This document shows positions 40,181-49,772 of a DNA stretch of 62,743 nt, piece by piece (the stretch's first letter is position 1; each line of letters starts with the position of its first letter). The position numbers and the translations under genes are program-made. The stretch comes from JAQVEB01 sp028698105 (lineage in GTDB: Bacteria > Bacteroidota > Bacteroidia > Bacteroidales > Dysgonomonadaceae), in NCBI GenBank assembly GCA_964293155.1, contig CAXYYA010000018.1:1-62743 (forward strand). Direction: 5' to 3'. Under the pieces are notes generated by a model. It was not told the DNA's origin, searched no databases, and was given only the letters and a program-made list of their open reading frames with translations.

Positions 40181-42697
40181 TTATTTTTTCGCGATGCCGG
40201 CTACCAGTTCTTTCGCGTCGTGGTTGTATTTTTCCAACAACGTTAGCACGGCGTCCTTTTCCTCGGGCATCAGCTTCACTTTATTCTCTAAATTCGACAG
40301 ATACTTCACCAGTTTTTCGTCGGCGATCATTCGGAACAAGGGCAGCATTTTGTGCGCCAATTGCGAAGATGCTGTTTGATCGTATTCAACGAATGCGTTC
40401 CGCATCTTTTCGATGTTTTTCCCCGTATCATCAACAAATGCTTGCAAAATATCCGTCGAAGCCTCTTTATCATCTTTCACGAAATCAACCAACGCAGCGA
40501 CTCCCGAAACCGTTTTTTTATCGCCGAAAATAAAATTATTCGTCTTTTTACCCGTTTTTTCGTTCACGAAGTGATAAATATTGAAAAACAGTTGTTCGGA
40601 AGAAAAAGGTTTGGTCATAAATCCTGAAAAACCGGCCTCTTCCAAATCGGCACTCGAAACGCCCGATTTAGCCGACAAGGCGATAACGGGGATTGATTTC
40701 ACGTAAATCACATCTAATTTACGGATATCGCTCACCAAAGCAAAGCCGTTTGTAACAGGCATCTGTATGTCAATGAATATAATATCGAATTTATTTGTCC
40801 TGAGAATATCGGGCACCTTCAACGGATTTGATTCGGTTACGACTTTCGCGTTTTTGGTTTTCAGCATTTCAGACATCATAGTCAGTTGCACCTCGTCATC
40901 GTCCACGGCCAAAATAGAAACCCCGGCGAAATCGTAATTTACTATATCGTTGTCAAACGCACTGTTTCTTTCTGTTTCTTCCACTTTTTTCAACGGGATG
41001 AGCACGGTGAATTCGGCACCTTTTCCTTTTTCGGATTCAAGCGTTACCGAACCGCCCAACTCATCTACCAACCCCTTCACGATAGCCAATCCCAAACCGC
41101 TTCCTTCGGCAGACGGATAAGCATTTTTCCCTTCCAGACGTTTAAATTCACGGAAAATCAAAAGTTGGTCTTCTTTATCAATTCCCACACCGGTATCTTT
41201 AACCTGAAGCCTCAACCACGAATGCATTTTCACGAATTCCTCCGCGGCAGTGACCGTAACGGAGCCTTTGTTCGTAAATTTTATCGCGTTGGAAATCAAA
41301 TTCGATAATATCTGACGCAAAATATAGGGATCTCCATGACTCATCAACTCGCCGTTAATCTTATTATTAACAATAAGTTGCAGCTCTTTTTGCTCGGCAA
41401 TGGGCCGAAAACTGGTTGCGGTATTTTCAACAAGATCCCGCACATTAAAGTTGATCTCCTTGAAAGCCCATTCTCCCGACTCCAATTTGTGATAATCCAG
41501 CAAATTAATGACCAGTTGAAGCACATGCTCACTGGAGTTTTTCATATTGCCCAGATACAGATTCTTTTTTTCGTCGGTGATGGGCGGCAACATTAGCTCA
41601 ATGTATCCCAAAATAGAGCTCATCGGGGCTTTTATATCGTGAGAAATCGAGAGCATCAATTGTTCTCTGGCATCCAATAATTGGCGAATTTTTTCGTTCG
41701 ATGCTTCGAGTTGTTTCCGGTAACGCTGAATCCGGTTTATGTCCAGCAAGAACAATAATCCGAATATTACAGCAATCAACAAGGCCAGCCAAGAAACGAT
41801 ATAAACTATTCGTTGCGAACTATTTAACGCTTTATTTTTTTCCGAGATAAGCTGTATGGACTTTTCCATCTCCTCATTTTCGATGCCTTTTAGCAGGTCG
41901 TCAATTCGTGAAGTGAGCGCCGTATTCATGTAATTCATGGAAAGTTGGCGGGCCATAAGTATTTCCTGGATTTTTCGCTGACGGGCCAGGTCTAACCTTT
42001 CGGAATACCTTACCATTTTCACCACCGTATCAATCACAAACCGGAAAGAATCAGTTTCAATTAGAGGCGTGGTTTGTCGGATCATGACCAGCGAGTCTTC
42101 TTTGGGATTAAAAACATTGCGTACCCGGTCCAAAAATCCTTTTCTGTCCCGTTTTACAACCGTTGTGTCTGATGTTCCGACTGTTTCTTTTGGGTTCTCT
42201 ATACGGTCTTTCAGGTAATCGCGAATTTCCTTGTTTAAACCGCTCGGAACGTACGAATTCTGCACTTCGCGCTTGATGGACGGCGCTCTTTTCAGGGAGT
42301 CCAGCAATGACGATATTTCGATCAGATTGTGTCTTTTTTGCCCCAGCAACAGCGAAATGGTATCCAGTTTTGCATGTCGTGCAGTATCTTTGGATAGTAT
42401 TTTTAAGGTGTCAATGTTTTCCTGTACGTGCGGCAAAATGGAATCGTACTTGTTAAAATATTGCTGCGCGAGCTCGGCATTGGCTAAATTCTGGGAACTC
42501 TCAATTTCATACAATTTCGATAACGTAGTGCTCACGATCATTAACTCCGATAAATCTTCGTTTCTGATTTTTTTTTCGGAAAAATCTACCAAATTACGAT
42601 AAACCGAAACAAGGCCGATAACCATGACCACAACCACCAGCACGTATCCGGCAATAACAACGTATTTTACGTTAGATGCGTATTTGGCATATTTCAT
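40181..42697 (-). CDS. Hybrid sensor histidine kinase with receiver and Hpt domains
   Basis: An 838-residue membrane kinase. Transmembrane helices lie at about 13-33 and 297-318, with a 260-residue helical extracytoplasmic sensor between. The HisKA domain has phospho-acceptor His353 (SISHDIKAP). The ATP-binding domain shows the N box (SNLISNAIKF near 467), G1 (DTGVGID near 501) and G2 (GSGLGLAIVKG near 532). A receiver domain follows with Asp643 (FIDIQMP). An Hpt-like helical bundle ends the protein with His782 (LAHKMLP). A His-Asp-His relay can pass phosphate on to the regulator encoded 12 bases upstream. The signal is unknown. Confidence 0.93.
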   Translation of the reverse strand: MKYAKYASNVKYVVIAGYVLVVVVMVIGLVSVYRNLVDFSEKKIRNEDLSELMIVSTTLSKLYEIESSQNLANAELAQQYFNKYDSILPHVQENIDTLKILSKDTARHAKLDTISLLLGQKRHNLIEISSLLDSLKRAPSIKREVQNSYVPSGLNKEIRDYLKDRIENPKETVGTSDTTVVKRDRKGFLDRVRNVFNPKEDSLVMIRQTTPLIETDSFRFVIDTVVKMVRYSERLDLARQRKIQEILMARQLSMNYMNTALTSRIDDLLKGIENEEMEKSIQLISEKNKALNSSQRIVYIVSWLALLIAVIFGLLFLLDINRIQRYRKQLEASNEKIRQLLDAREQLMLSISHDIKAPMSSILGYIELMLPPITDEKKNLYLGNMKNSSEHVLQLVINLLDYHKLESGEWAFKEINFNVRDLVENTATSFRPIAEQKELQLIVNNKINGELMSHGDPYILRQILSNLISNAIKFTNKGSVTVTAAEEFVKMHSWLRLQVKDTGVGIDKEDQLLIFREFKRLEGKNAYPSAEGSGLGLAIVKGLVDELGGSVTLESEKGKGAEFTVLIPLKKVEETERNSAFDNDIVNYDFAGVSILAVDDDEVQLTMMSEMLKTKNAKVVTESNPLKVPDILRTNKFDIIFIDIQMPVTNGFALVSDIRKLDVIYVKSIPVIALSAKSGVSSADLEEAGFSGFMTKPFSSEQLFFNIYHFVNEKTGKKTNNFIFGDKKTVSGVAALVDFVKDDKEASTDILQAFVDDTGKNIEKMRNAFVEYDQTASSQLAHKMLPLFRMIADEKLVKYLSNLENKVKLMPEEKDAVLTLLEKYNHDAKELVAGIAKK

Positions 42698-42709
42698 CTT
42701 GAGATAAAA

Positions 42710-44002
42710 TTAATTCGTCGCCTCGAGCTTGTATTGCTTAATCTTGTTGTAAAGGGTTTTTCGGTCAATATTGAGAATGGAGGCCGCCATCGTTTTGTTC
42801 CACTTGGCCAGATCGAGAGCATCTTTGATTTTCTCCCGCTCATAATTTTCTTTTCGCAGAGATTTCACGTTGATTAGGGCATTGTCTTCTTCAACTACCG
42901 GATCTATTATCTTATTTTTCAGCAGTTCCGGGGCTATTTCTTTCGGAACTTCCGTTCCCCGGGTGTTTAGCGCGGCTTTTAAAATGGTGTTTTTAATCTC
43001 CTGAATATTCCCGGGCCATGAGTATGTAACAAGCACGTGCTCGACTTCAGGCGAAAACGACCGGATATTTTTGTTTACTTCAATATTGGCGAAAATCAGA
43101 AAATGATGTGCGAAAAACAAAATCTCCTCTTTGTTGCCGTTTAATGAAGGCATGGTTATAGCATCTTTTTCTAAATATTGATATAGTTTGGGGATGAGTT
43201 CCTTTTTGAGGTCATTTTTACTTTTATCCGTACACAGAATTATTTGAGTGAACGATTCGTCTTTTTTCTGTGTGGTTATTGCGCGGAGAATAGCATCCTG
43301 CTCAAAAGTATCGAAATTCTCAATGGATTTCACGAACAACACGCCACCTCTCGCCTGTTGCAAATAATCCTGTATGGCTGGTTCTGCATTGTCGGAAGCT
43401 GCCGGTTTCATTTTATTGGGCATATCTTCGCGATCGAAAACAATGAAAGCCCCGACGCTTCGCATGCTTTTCTCGTAGATGTAACGGGCAGCGGAGCTTT
43501 TTCCTGTACCTCTGTCACCGAGGATGAGTATGTGTTTCTCTTTTTCGGCCGCCTCATGCAGTTTGTCGAACAGCTTAGCGTATTCTTCTCCCGGAGGTTT
43601 CACAAACATCGTTTGTGTTTTTCTCTTTTCAATGTTTTTGTTGTGTTTCTTGAACGCGTCTTCAATTTTTCCGAACAAGATTTCGGGATCAATCGGTTTG
43701 GGGATGTAATCCACAGCGCCCGATTTCATGGATTCAACCGCACTTTCGATGTCCACAAAACCGGTCATCATCATTACCAAAATATCGGAATCGTATCTTT
43801 TCACCCACGACAGGAAGGAAAACCCATCGGCTTCGGGCATACGGATATCGGATAAGATAAGGTCGAAAGGTTTGTCTTTTACCAAAGTTATGGCGTCTTC
43901 TACGTTTGTCGCCGTTTCGGCGACGAAACCTCTTTTTACCAACCACGACTTTAACATCAAACAAATGGTAAGGTTGTCATCAAGAATTAATATTCGTCTC
44001 AT
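42710..44002 (-). CDS. NtrC-like response regulator with degenerate AAA+ domain
   Basis: A 430-residue regulator. The receiver domain (1-120) has Asp52 in LILSDIRMP and Lys102. The central domain retains Walker A GDRGTGKS (162-169), but the GAFTGA loop that contacts sigma-54 is absent (about 195-208 reads differently). The Walker B position is VLFVKSIEN, with Lys and Ser where Asp and Glu are expected. The C-terminal Fis-type helix-turn-helix is intact (WNKTMAASILNIDRKTLYNKIKQYKL near 401-426). It can probably bind DNA but not drive sigma-54 open-complex formation by ATP hydrolysis. The hybrid kinase gene follows directly and is its likely partner. Confidence 0.88.
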   Translation of the reverse strand: MRRILILDDNLTICLMLKSWLVKRGFVAETATNVEDAITLVKDKPFDLILSDIRMPEADGFSFLSWVKRYDSDILVMMMTGFVDIESAVESMKSGAVDYIPKPIDPEILFGKIEDAFKKHNKNIEKRKTQTMFVKPPGEEYAKLFDKLHEAAEKEKHILILGDRGTGKSSAARYIYEKSMRSVGAFIVFDREDMPNKMKPAASDNAEPAIQDYLQQARGGVLFVKSIENFDTFEQDAILRAITTQKKDESFTQIILCTDKSKNDLKKELIPKLYQYLEKDAITMPSLNGNKEEILFFAHHFLIFANIEVNKNIRSFSPEVEHVLVTYSWPGNIQEIKNTILKAALNTRGTEVPKEIAPELLKNKIIDPVVEEDNALINVKSLRKENYEREKIKDALDLAKWNKTMAASILNIDRKTLYNKIKQYKLEATN

Positions 44003-44033
44003 ATTAAAAGTGTTAAACCTATGCGTATCAAAT

Positions 44034-44378
44034 TTACTCTTCTTTCTTTTCTCTGCTTAATTCCCTCGGCAACACAAACGCGGAATACGTTAAAAACACA
44101 CCCGCGATCAGCATGATAACCACCCATTCGTTTCGTTGCCGAAACATAAAATAAGTGGCCACCGCCATGAGCACACATGCAAAAACCCGAAAAGTGAAAA
44201 GACGTTTCCCTCGAATGCTTTTTCCTTCATACGGACTTTTGGCGGTAATGATCGTGAAAACAATAACTCCCGCGGCCATAAGCCACGGAGCAAACTCGGG
44301 AAGAAAAAAATAGAGAATGGCAGCCAATAAAATGGCAACACCGGAAATTTGAAATATAATATCTTTTGATTTACGCAT
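44034..44378 (-). CDS. Small four-helix membrane protein
   Basis: A 114-residue protein with hydrophobic segments near residues 8-24, 29-44, 64-82 and 86-103 and a charged C-terminus (RELSREKKEE). The ATG at 44378 is chosen over 44390 as it gives the basic MRKSKD start, but either is possible. No family was recognised. It lies 31 bases upstream of the regulator gene on the same strand, so it may belong to the two-component operon. Confidence 0.65.
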   Translation of the reverse strand: MRKSKDIIFQISGVAILLAAILYFFLPEFAPWLMAAGVIVFTIITAKSPYEGKSIRGKRLFTFRVFACVLMAVATYFMFRQRNEWVVIMLIAGVFLTYSAFVLPRELSREKKEE

Positions 44379-44637
44379 TCTATAATCCAAAAATAGAATT
44401 ATGCACTCGAAACCGCATTGTGTAAAATTTGTTGTTGAAAGATCATTGCTTTTTACGACGGCGATATTAACGCAGACAAAGTTAATGATATATTTTTGTT
44501 TTACAAGTTTTGTTGATTATGAAATGTGGACAACAAATGCAATAGTTGAATAATTTGGGGTGGTTTTCCGGTTTTTTGGTATGTTTTGTCCTTTTTAAAG
44601 ATTAAGAGATATGGAGGCACTTTTACTCAAGAATCGC

Positions 44638-45054
44638 TCATCGGCGCAACGACAACCCGGATGTGCGTCTCAATCCGTCTTTCAGCAGTCTCTTCACTCT
44701 CAAGATAAACTCTTCCTCGAAAAAAGGTTTTTTCAGATAGTCATCTATCCCCGTTTCAGAAGCTTTATTCAGGAAATCGCTGTCGCCGCTGACCATCATT
44801 GCCAAAATGGGAATTCTTCCATTTTTAAGGTCATATTCTTGTCTTGTTTTCGCAATCAGGTCAAATCCGGCAGCGATATAGGGAAGTGTAATATCGGCGA
44901 TAAGCAAATCGAACACATTGTTGTCCAACAATGCACGGGCCTCGGAATGCCCCGATACCGGCAGCACATCATAGCCTTGCTTCCTAAGCATGTATGTGGT
45001 AGATTTTTGCAAAACAGGGTTGTCTTCAACCAGCAAAATTCTGTTTTTCTTCAT
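44638..45054 (-). CDS. Single-domain response regulator
   Basis: A 138-residue CheY-like receiver. Asp-Asp-equivalent acidic residues open the protein (RILLVEDNPVL, Glu9 and Asp10). The phospho-acceptor Asp is in LLIADITLP near residue 55, and the conserved Lys in YLKKPF near 109. It lacks an output domain and so would act in a phosphorelay or by protein contact. It lies upstream of the kinase/regulator group with a 247-base gap and could accept phosphate from the Hpt of the hybrid kinase. Confidence 0.88.
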   Translation of the reverse strand: MKKNRILLVEDNPVLQKSTTYMLRKQGYDVLPVSGHSEARALLDNNVFDLLIADITLPYIAAGFDLIAKTRQEYDLKNGRIPILAMMVSGDSDFLNKASETGIDDYLKKPFFEEEFILRVKRLLKDGLRRTSGLSLRR

Positions 45055-45292
45055 AGGATAATTTTCGTCATAAAAATGATTATCCGGTATGGGTATTTAT
45101 TCTCTGTTATTGCCTGTTATTAAGAATAAATGAAGAAAATACTACTTGATTTTCTTCATTTACAATATTTTCATTCCGGAAAATCTTCAACAAACCCGAG
45201 CTCTTAATTCATTGACAAATTTACAAACAAGATTGCTGAATGATTAGAAAAGAAAAGAAAATCTATTGATATGAGGAAGAAATCCACACATG

Positions 45293-45583
45293 CTATTCGA
45301 TAACAAAAACCTCTTCGCTGTCTTTTTTCATGAGGTAGTTTTCGCGCGCGAATTTTTCGAGGTTGTCTTTGTTCGACTGTAATTCATTAAGTTTGACCTT
45401 ATTGGTATCGGTTTGGGCACGATAAAACTCAATCTCTCTTTTTATATCTTTGATCTGTTTTTCATAGCGTACTCTTTTCATAATGCTGCTGTCGCTGAAG
45501 AAAAAAAGCATCCCGATCAACGCGATTAAAATAAGAAGTTGGTAACGCGTTAAGCCTAATATTCTTTTGTTCTTGTTTTGCAT
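45293..45583 (-). CDS. FtsB/DivIC-type septum formation initiator
   Basis: A 96-residue bitopic protein. The ATG at 45583 is preferred over 45634 because the extra residues are not conserved-looking. It has a short basic N-terminus (NKNKRILGLTRY), one membrane helix at about 15-32 and a coiled coil of about 45 residues (KQIKDIKREIEFYRAQTDTNKVKLNELQSNKDNLEKFARENYLM). The ending FARENYLMKKDSEEVFVIE is the conserved DivIC/FtsB tail. It should act in the divisome with FtsL and FtsQ. Confidence 0.85.
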   Translation of the reverse strand: MQNKNKRILGLTRYQLLILIALIGMLFFFSDSSIMKRVRYEKQIKDIKREIEFYRAQTDTNKVKLNELQSNKDNLEKFARENYLMKKDSEEVFVIE

Positions 45584-45743
45584 GCCAAGAGCTTTTTTTG
45601 ATGATACAAAAATACGAATATTTTTAAACAGCAACCCGATGCCAATTAAAATAAATAAAGATATTCTTCATTTTTATGAGAAACTTCAAACAAAATAGGC
45701 TATCTTTACACTTTGTTGTGTAATTTTATTTCTATTTAATTTT

Positions 45744-47387
45744 ATGAAGAAAAGAGCGATTACAGCTATAGTTGCTATCTTTTTTACTATGAGTCAGGCG
45801 CTTCCGTGCACCAATTTTTTAATTGGCAAAAAAGCGTCCACAGACGGCTCAACCATGATCTCTTATGCCGCCGATTCTTTCAGCCTTTACGGAGAACTTT
45901 ATCATTGGCCGGCCCAAACATACAAACCGGGTGCGATGCTGAAAGTTTATGAATGGGACACCGGAAAATATCTGGGAGAAATCCCTCAGGCGCGGCAAAC
46001 GTACAACGTGATCGGGAACATGAACGAACACCAGTTAGCGATCGGTGAAACCACTTACGGCGGACGAGAGGAATTGTCGGACAGTACCGGAATCATAGAT
46101 TACGGCAGTTTAATCTACATCACCCTGCAACGGGCGAAAACAGCCCGTGAAGCCATTAAAACAATGGGTGATCTGGTTGCAAAATACGGTTATTACAGTT
46201 CGGGTGAGTCTTTTTCCATTGCCGACCCCAATGAAGTCTGGATAATGGAAATGATCGGCAAAGGCGTTGGCAACAAAGGCGCCGTGTGGGTTGCAGTACG
46301 CATTCCCGATGATTGCGTTGCCGCACATGCCAATCAGGCACGCATTCAGCAATTTCCGTTGAACGATCCCGAAAATTGCCTTTATGCACCCGATGTAATT
46401 TCGTTTGCACGCGAAAAAGGATATTTCGCGGGTAAAGATGCCGATTTCAGCTTTGCCAATGCTTACGCCCCACTCGACTTTGGCGCACAGCGTTTTTGTG
46501 AAGCCCGCGTGTGGTCTTTTTTCAATCACGTGAACAAAGATATGGCTAAATACGTAAGCTACGCCAAAGGTGAGACCACCGATCCCATGCCCTTATACAT
46601 CAAACCCGATAAAAAAATCTCCGTGCAGGATGCACAAGCATATATGCGCGATCATTACGAAAACACCGACCTCGATTGGAGATACGACTCCGGTGCTGGC
46701 CCCTATAACCGGCCTTATCGTTGGTCGCCGCTCACGTGGGAAGTGGATTCGGTGAAATATTTCAATGAACGCCCCATTGCCACCCAACAAACCGGTTTCT
46801 CGTTCGTAGCGCAAATGCGCTCTTGGTTACCCGATGTCATCGGAGGAATTTTGTGGTTTGGGTTGGACGACGCAGCACAAAACGTGTACTATCCGGTTTA
46901 TTGCGGGAACACCGCCACGCCCGAAGAAATGCGCGTGGGCAACGGCGATTTCGTAACATTTTCGTGGACGTCGGCCTTTTGGATGCACAATTGGGTATCC
47001 AACATGGTTTACAGTCGCTATAAAGACATGATTACCGATGTACAAGCGGTGCAAAGCTCTCTCGAAAACAGCTTTAAGGAACAGCAACCCGAAGTTGAGA
47101 AAGAAGCATCGGCACTATACAAAAAATCGAAACAGGCTGCCACCGATTACCTTACGGCATACACCAACTCCGTTGTAGCCGATGGCGTCGGCAAATGGAA
47201 AAAATTAGGCGAATACCTGATCGTTAAGTACATGGATGGCGTTATCAAAAAAGAAGAAAACGGTAAATTCAAAAGAAATCCTTACGGACAACCCGCTTTT
47301 CCAAATCGTCCGGGATATCCCGAAGAACATTACCGGAAAATTGTTAAAGAAACAGGGGACAGATATAGAGTTCCACCAACAAAATAA
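45744..47387 (+). CDS. C69 family dipeptidase (peptidase U34)
   Basis: A 547-residue exported N-terminal nucleophile hydrolase. The signal peptide ends SQALP and the mature chain would begin at Cys22 (CTNFLIGKKAS), the catalytic nucleophile of PepD-type dipeptidases. Conserved SYAADSF, GMNEHQLAIGETTYGG, IMEMIGKGVGNKGAVWVAVRIPDDCVAAHANQ segments follow. Family members cleave dipeptides with broad specificity. The following phosphohexomutase gene starts 27 bases later, so both may share a transcript. Periplasmic action with DPP7 at 49.8 kb would complete the breakdown of small peptides. Confidence 0.92.
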   Translation: MKKRAITAIVAIFFTMSQALPCTNFLIGKKASTDGSTMISYAADSFSLYGELYHWPAQTYKPGAMLKVYEWDTGKYLGEIPQARQTYNVIGNMNEHQLAIGETTYGGREELSDSTGIIDYGSLIYITLQRAKTAREAIKTMGDLVAKYGYYSSGESFSIADPNEVWIMEMIGKGVGNKGAVWVAVRIPDDCVAAHANQARIQQFPLNDPENCLYAPDVISFAREKGYFAGKDADFSFANAYAPLDFGAQRFCEARVWSFFNHVNKDMAKYVSYAKGETTDPMPLYIKPDKKISVQDAQAYMRDHYENTDLDWRYDSGAGPYNRPYRWSPLTWEVDSVKYFNERPIATQQTGFSFVAQMRSWLPDVIGGILWFGLDDAAQNVYYPVYCGNTATPEEMRVGNGDFVTFSWTSAFWMHNWVSNMVYSRYKDMITDVQAVQSSLENSFKEQQPEVEKEASALYKKSKQAATDYLTAYTNSVVADGVGKWKKLGEYLIVKYMDGVIKKEENGKFKRNPYGQPAFPNRPGYPEEHYRKIVKETGDRYRVPPTK

Positions 47388-47414
47388 GTTATACATTCAA
47401 AAGATTGAAACATT

Positions 47415-49166
47415 ATGGATGACGAAACATTATTAACCCAGGTTACTGCCAAAGCCAACGTTTGGCTTAAAGGCAGTTACGACGAAAAAACAAAAGCTGA
47501 AATACAAAAGATGCTCGACAGCGATGACAAATCGCAACTAATTGACGCATTTTATAAAGATCTCGAGTTCGGGACGGGCGGATTGCGCGGCATCATGGGT
47601 GCCGGCACCAATCGAATGAATATTTATACGGTGGGCGCCGCCACACAAGGACTCTCAAATTATTTATTAAAAGAATTTGCTGAAAAACAGGACATTCGAG
47701 TAGTTATCGGACACGATTGCCGAAACAACAGCCGCCTGTTTGCCGAAATATCGGCCGATATTTTCAGCGCTAACGGCATCAAAGTATATCTTTTCGAAAG
47801 CCTTCGCCCAACACCCGAAGTTTCGTATGCGATACGCAAACTCGGCTGTCAAAGCGGCATCATGATCACCGCTTCGCACAACCCAAAAGAATATAACGGT
47901 TACAAGGCCTACTGGAACGACGGCGCACAAGTTCTGGCCCCGCACGACCGCAATATCATTGCCGAAGTAAACCGCATTAAATCGAATGAAGACATCAAAT
48001 TCGAAGGGAACAAAGAGCTGATAAAAATCATCGGCAAAGACATGGATGCAGCCTTCATCGAAGAAGTGAAAAAACTGGTACTCTCGCCTGAAGCCATCGA
48101 ACGACACAACGATTTGAAAATTGTGTACACACCCATTCACGGCACAGGAATAACGTTGGTACCCGATGCGCTGAAAGCGGTAGGATTTACAAACATCATC
48201 AATGTTCCCGAGCAGGATGTGATTAGCGGCGATTTTCCGACAGTTGTTTCGCCCAATCCCGAAGAACCGGCGGCGCTTGATCTGGCGATCAAAAAAGCCA
48301 TTGAAACGGGAGCCGATGTGGTGATGGCAACCGATCCCGACGCCGACCGCATTGGCACGGCAATACGAGACGCTGACGGTAATTTTATGCTGGTAAACGG
48401 CAATCAAACCATGCTCATTTACCTGTATTATTTAATTACCCGCAGAAAAGAATTAAACAAGCTGTCCGACAAAGACTTTGTGGTAAAAACAATTGTTACC
48501 ACCGAGTTGGTGAGTTCAATAGCCAAGAGAAACGGCGTTGAAATGTTCGATTGTTATACCGGCTTCAAATGGATTGCCGACATCATCCGCAAAAACGAAG
48601 GCATAAAAAAATACATTGGCGGTGGAGAAGAAAGCTATGGATTTCTTGCAGGCGATTTTGTCCGCGATAAAGACTCGGTATCAGCTTGTGCACTTTTTGC
48701 CGAAATTGCCGCCTGGGCAAAAGATAACGGGAAAACCATGTACCAGCTTTTGCAGGATATTTACACGGAATACGGCTACTCCAAAGAAGTGGGCGTTTCA
48801 CTGGTTCGCAAAGGTAAGGAAGGAGCCGATGAAATTGAGGCCATGATGAAAAAATTCAGAACCAATCCGCTCGAAACACTGGCCGGCTCGCAAGTGGCGT
48901 TGATGAAGGATTTCGCGACGCTGGGAGCTACGGACTTTGTAAACAACGAAAACATTACCCTCGAAATGCCCACCACCTCAAACGTGTTGCAGTATTTCGC
49001 CGAAGACGGCACGAAATTATCCATACGCCCATCCGGCACAGAGCCAAAAATCAAGTTTTATATTGAAGTTCACGATAAATCGGTAAAAACGAGAGAAGAC
49101 ATCGAAAAAGCCGAAGAAAGAGTGAACAAAAAAATAGCTGAAATTCGTAAAGAATTGGGTATTTAA
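47415..49166 (+). CDS. Alpha-D-phosphohexomutase (phosphoglucomutase/phosphomannomutase)
   Basis: A 583-residue enzyme with the four domains of the family. The phosphoserine loop TASHNPKEYNGYKAYW is near 151-167, with the catalytic Ser near 154. The metal-binding loop DPDADRIG lies near 308-315 and sugar-specificity loop GGGEESYGF near 398. The phosphate-binding loop is RPSGTEPKIKFY near 538. The length is typical of eukaryote-like and Bacteroidota forms. It interconverts hexose-1-phosphate and hexose-6-phosphate in the cytoplasm for glycogen and envelope sugar synthesis. Confidence 0.94.
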   Translation: MDDETLLTQVTAKANVWLKGSYDEKTKAEIQKMLDSDDKSQLIDAFYKDLEFGTGGLRGIMGAGTNRMNIYTVGAATQGLSNYLLKEFAEKQDIRVVIGHDCRNNSRLFAEISADIFSANGIKVYLFESLRPTPEVSYAIRKLGCQSGIMITASHNPKEYNGYKAYWNDGAQVLAPHDRNIIAEVNRIKSNEDIKFEGNKELIKIIGKDMDAAFIEEVKKLVLSPEAIERHNDLKIVYTPIHGTGITLVPDALKAVGFTNIINVPEQDVISGDFPTVVSPNPEEPAALDLAIKKAIETGADVVMATDPDADRIGTAIRDADGNFMLVNGNQTMLIYLYYLITRRKELNKLSDKDFVVKTIVTTELVSSIAKRNGVEMFDCYTGFKWIADIIRKNEGIKKYIGGGEESYGFLAGDFVRDKDSVSACALFAEIAAWAKDNGKTMYQLLQDIYTEYGYSKEVGVSLVRKGKEGADEIEAMMKKFRTNPLETLAGSQVALMKDFATLGATDFVNNENITLEMPTTSNVLQYFAEDGTKLSIRPSGTEPKIKFYIEVHDKSVKTREDIEKAEERVNKKIAEIRKELGI

Positions 49167-49177
49167 CTCATAGCTGA

Positions 49178-49207
49178 GGAGTGATGGCGAAACCGTCGCC
49201 TCACTCC
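49178..49207 (+). other. Hairpin between the phosphohexomutase and methylglyoxal synthase genes
   Basis: GGAGTGATGGCGA (49178-49190) pairs with TCGCCTCACTCC (49196-49207), with one bulge. The T content after it is low, so it may be a weak terminator or an mRNA processing/stability element rather than a full stop. Confidence 0.5.
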
Positions 49208-49236
49208 CGTTCTTTCTCCAAAAAAGTAAAAACGAA

Positions 49237-49695
49237 ATGAAGAAAAGACTTACAATAGCGTTGGTTGCGCACGATCAGCGTAAGGCCGACATGGTTGATT
49301 GGGTGGTTTTTAATTCCGATTTCTTATCGCATCATCATTTGGTATGTACCGGAACCACCGGTTCGCTCGTGCAAGATGCGTTGCTGAAAGAAGGTGTTGA
49401 ACCCGATATCACCTGCATGAATTCGGGCCCCATGGGCGGCGATGCCGAAATCGCTGCGATGGTTGTACGGAAAGAGATCGATTTAGCGGTTTTTCTGATT
49501 GATGACCTCAACGCCCAGCCGCACGAAGCCGATATCATGATGCTACTTCGTCAATGCCGCATTCACAACGTTCCCATCGCCTGCAACCGCTACAGCGCCG
49601 ATCTGATGATCACCAGCAATCTGTGGGACATCGAGAGCTACGTCCCCACTCCGCCGCGTTACGAGAAATTCAACAGAGAGGAGTTTTACTTATAA
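49237..49695 (+). CDS. mgsA: Methylglyoxal synthase
   Basis: A 152-residue enzyme of the MGS-like domain. The start KKRLTIALVAHDQRKADMVDWV, then CTGTTGSLV near 45, NSGPMGGDAEIAAMVV near 67 and FLIDDLNAQPHEADIMMLLRQC near 87-108 carry the catalytic Asp and His and phosphate-binding residues. It converts dihydroxyacetone phosphate to methylglyoxal, an overflow bypass of lower glycolysis. Length agrees with the E. coli enzyme (152). It is followed by an exceptionally strong terminator. Confidence 0.95.
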   Translation: MKKRLTIALVAHDQRKADMVDWVVFNSDFLSHHHLVCTGTTGSLVQDALLKEGVEPDITCMNSGPMGGDAEIAAMVVRKEIDLAVFLIDDLNAQPHEADIMMLLRQCRIHNVPIACNRYSADLMITSNLWDIESYVPTPPRYEKFNREEFYL

Positions 49696-49710
49696 AATTT
49701 CCCGATCATT

Positions 49711-49754
49711 CACGAAAAAACCCGATGGAAAAGTTACCATCGGGTTTTTTCGTG
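49711..49754. terminator. Very strong bidirectional terminator
   Basis: An 18-bp perfect stem pairs CACGAAAAAACCCGATGG (49711-49728) with its complement at 49737-49754, with an eight-base loop. A and T tracts lie within the stem on both sides. It separates the convergent mgsA and DPP7 genes. Confidence 0.9.
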
Positions 49755-49772
49755 AATAACTAAATGATTCAG

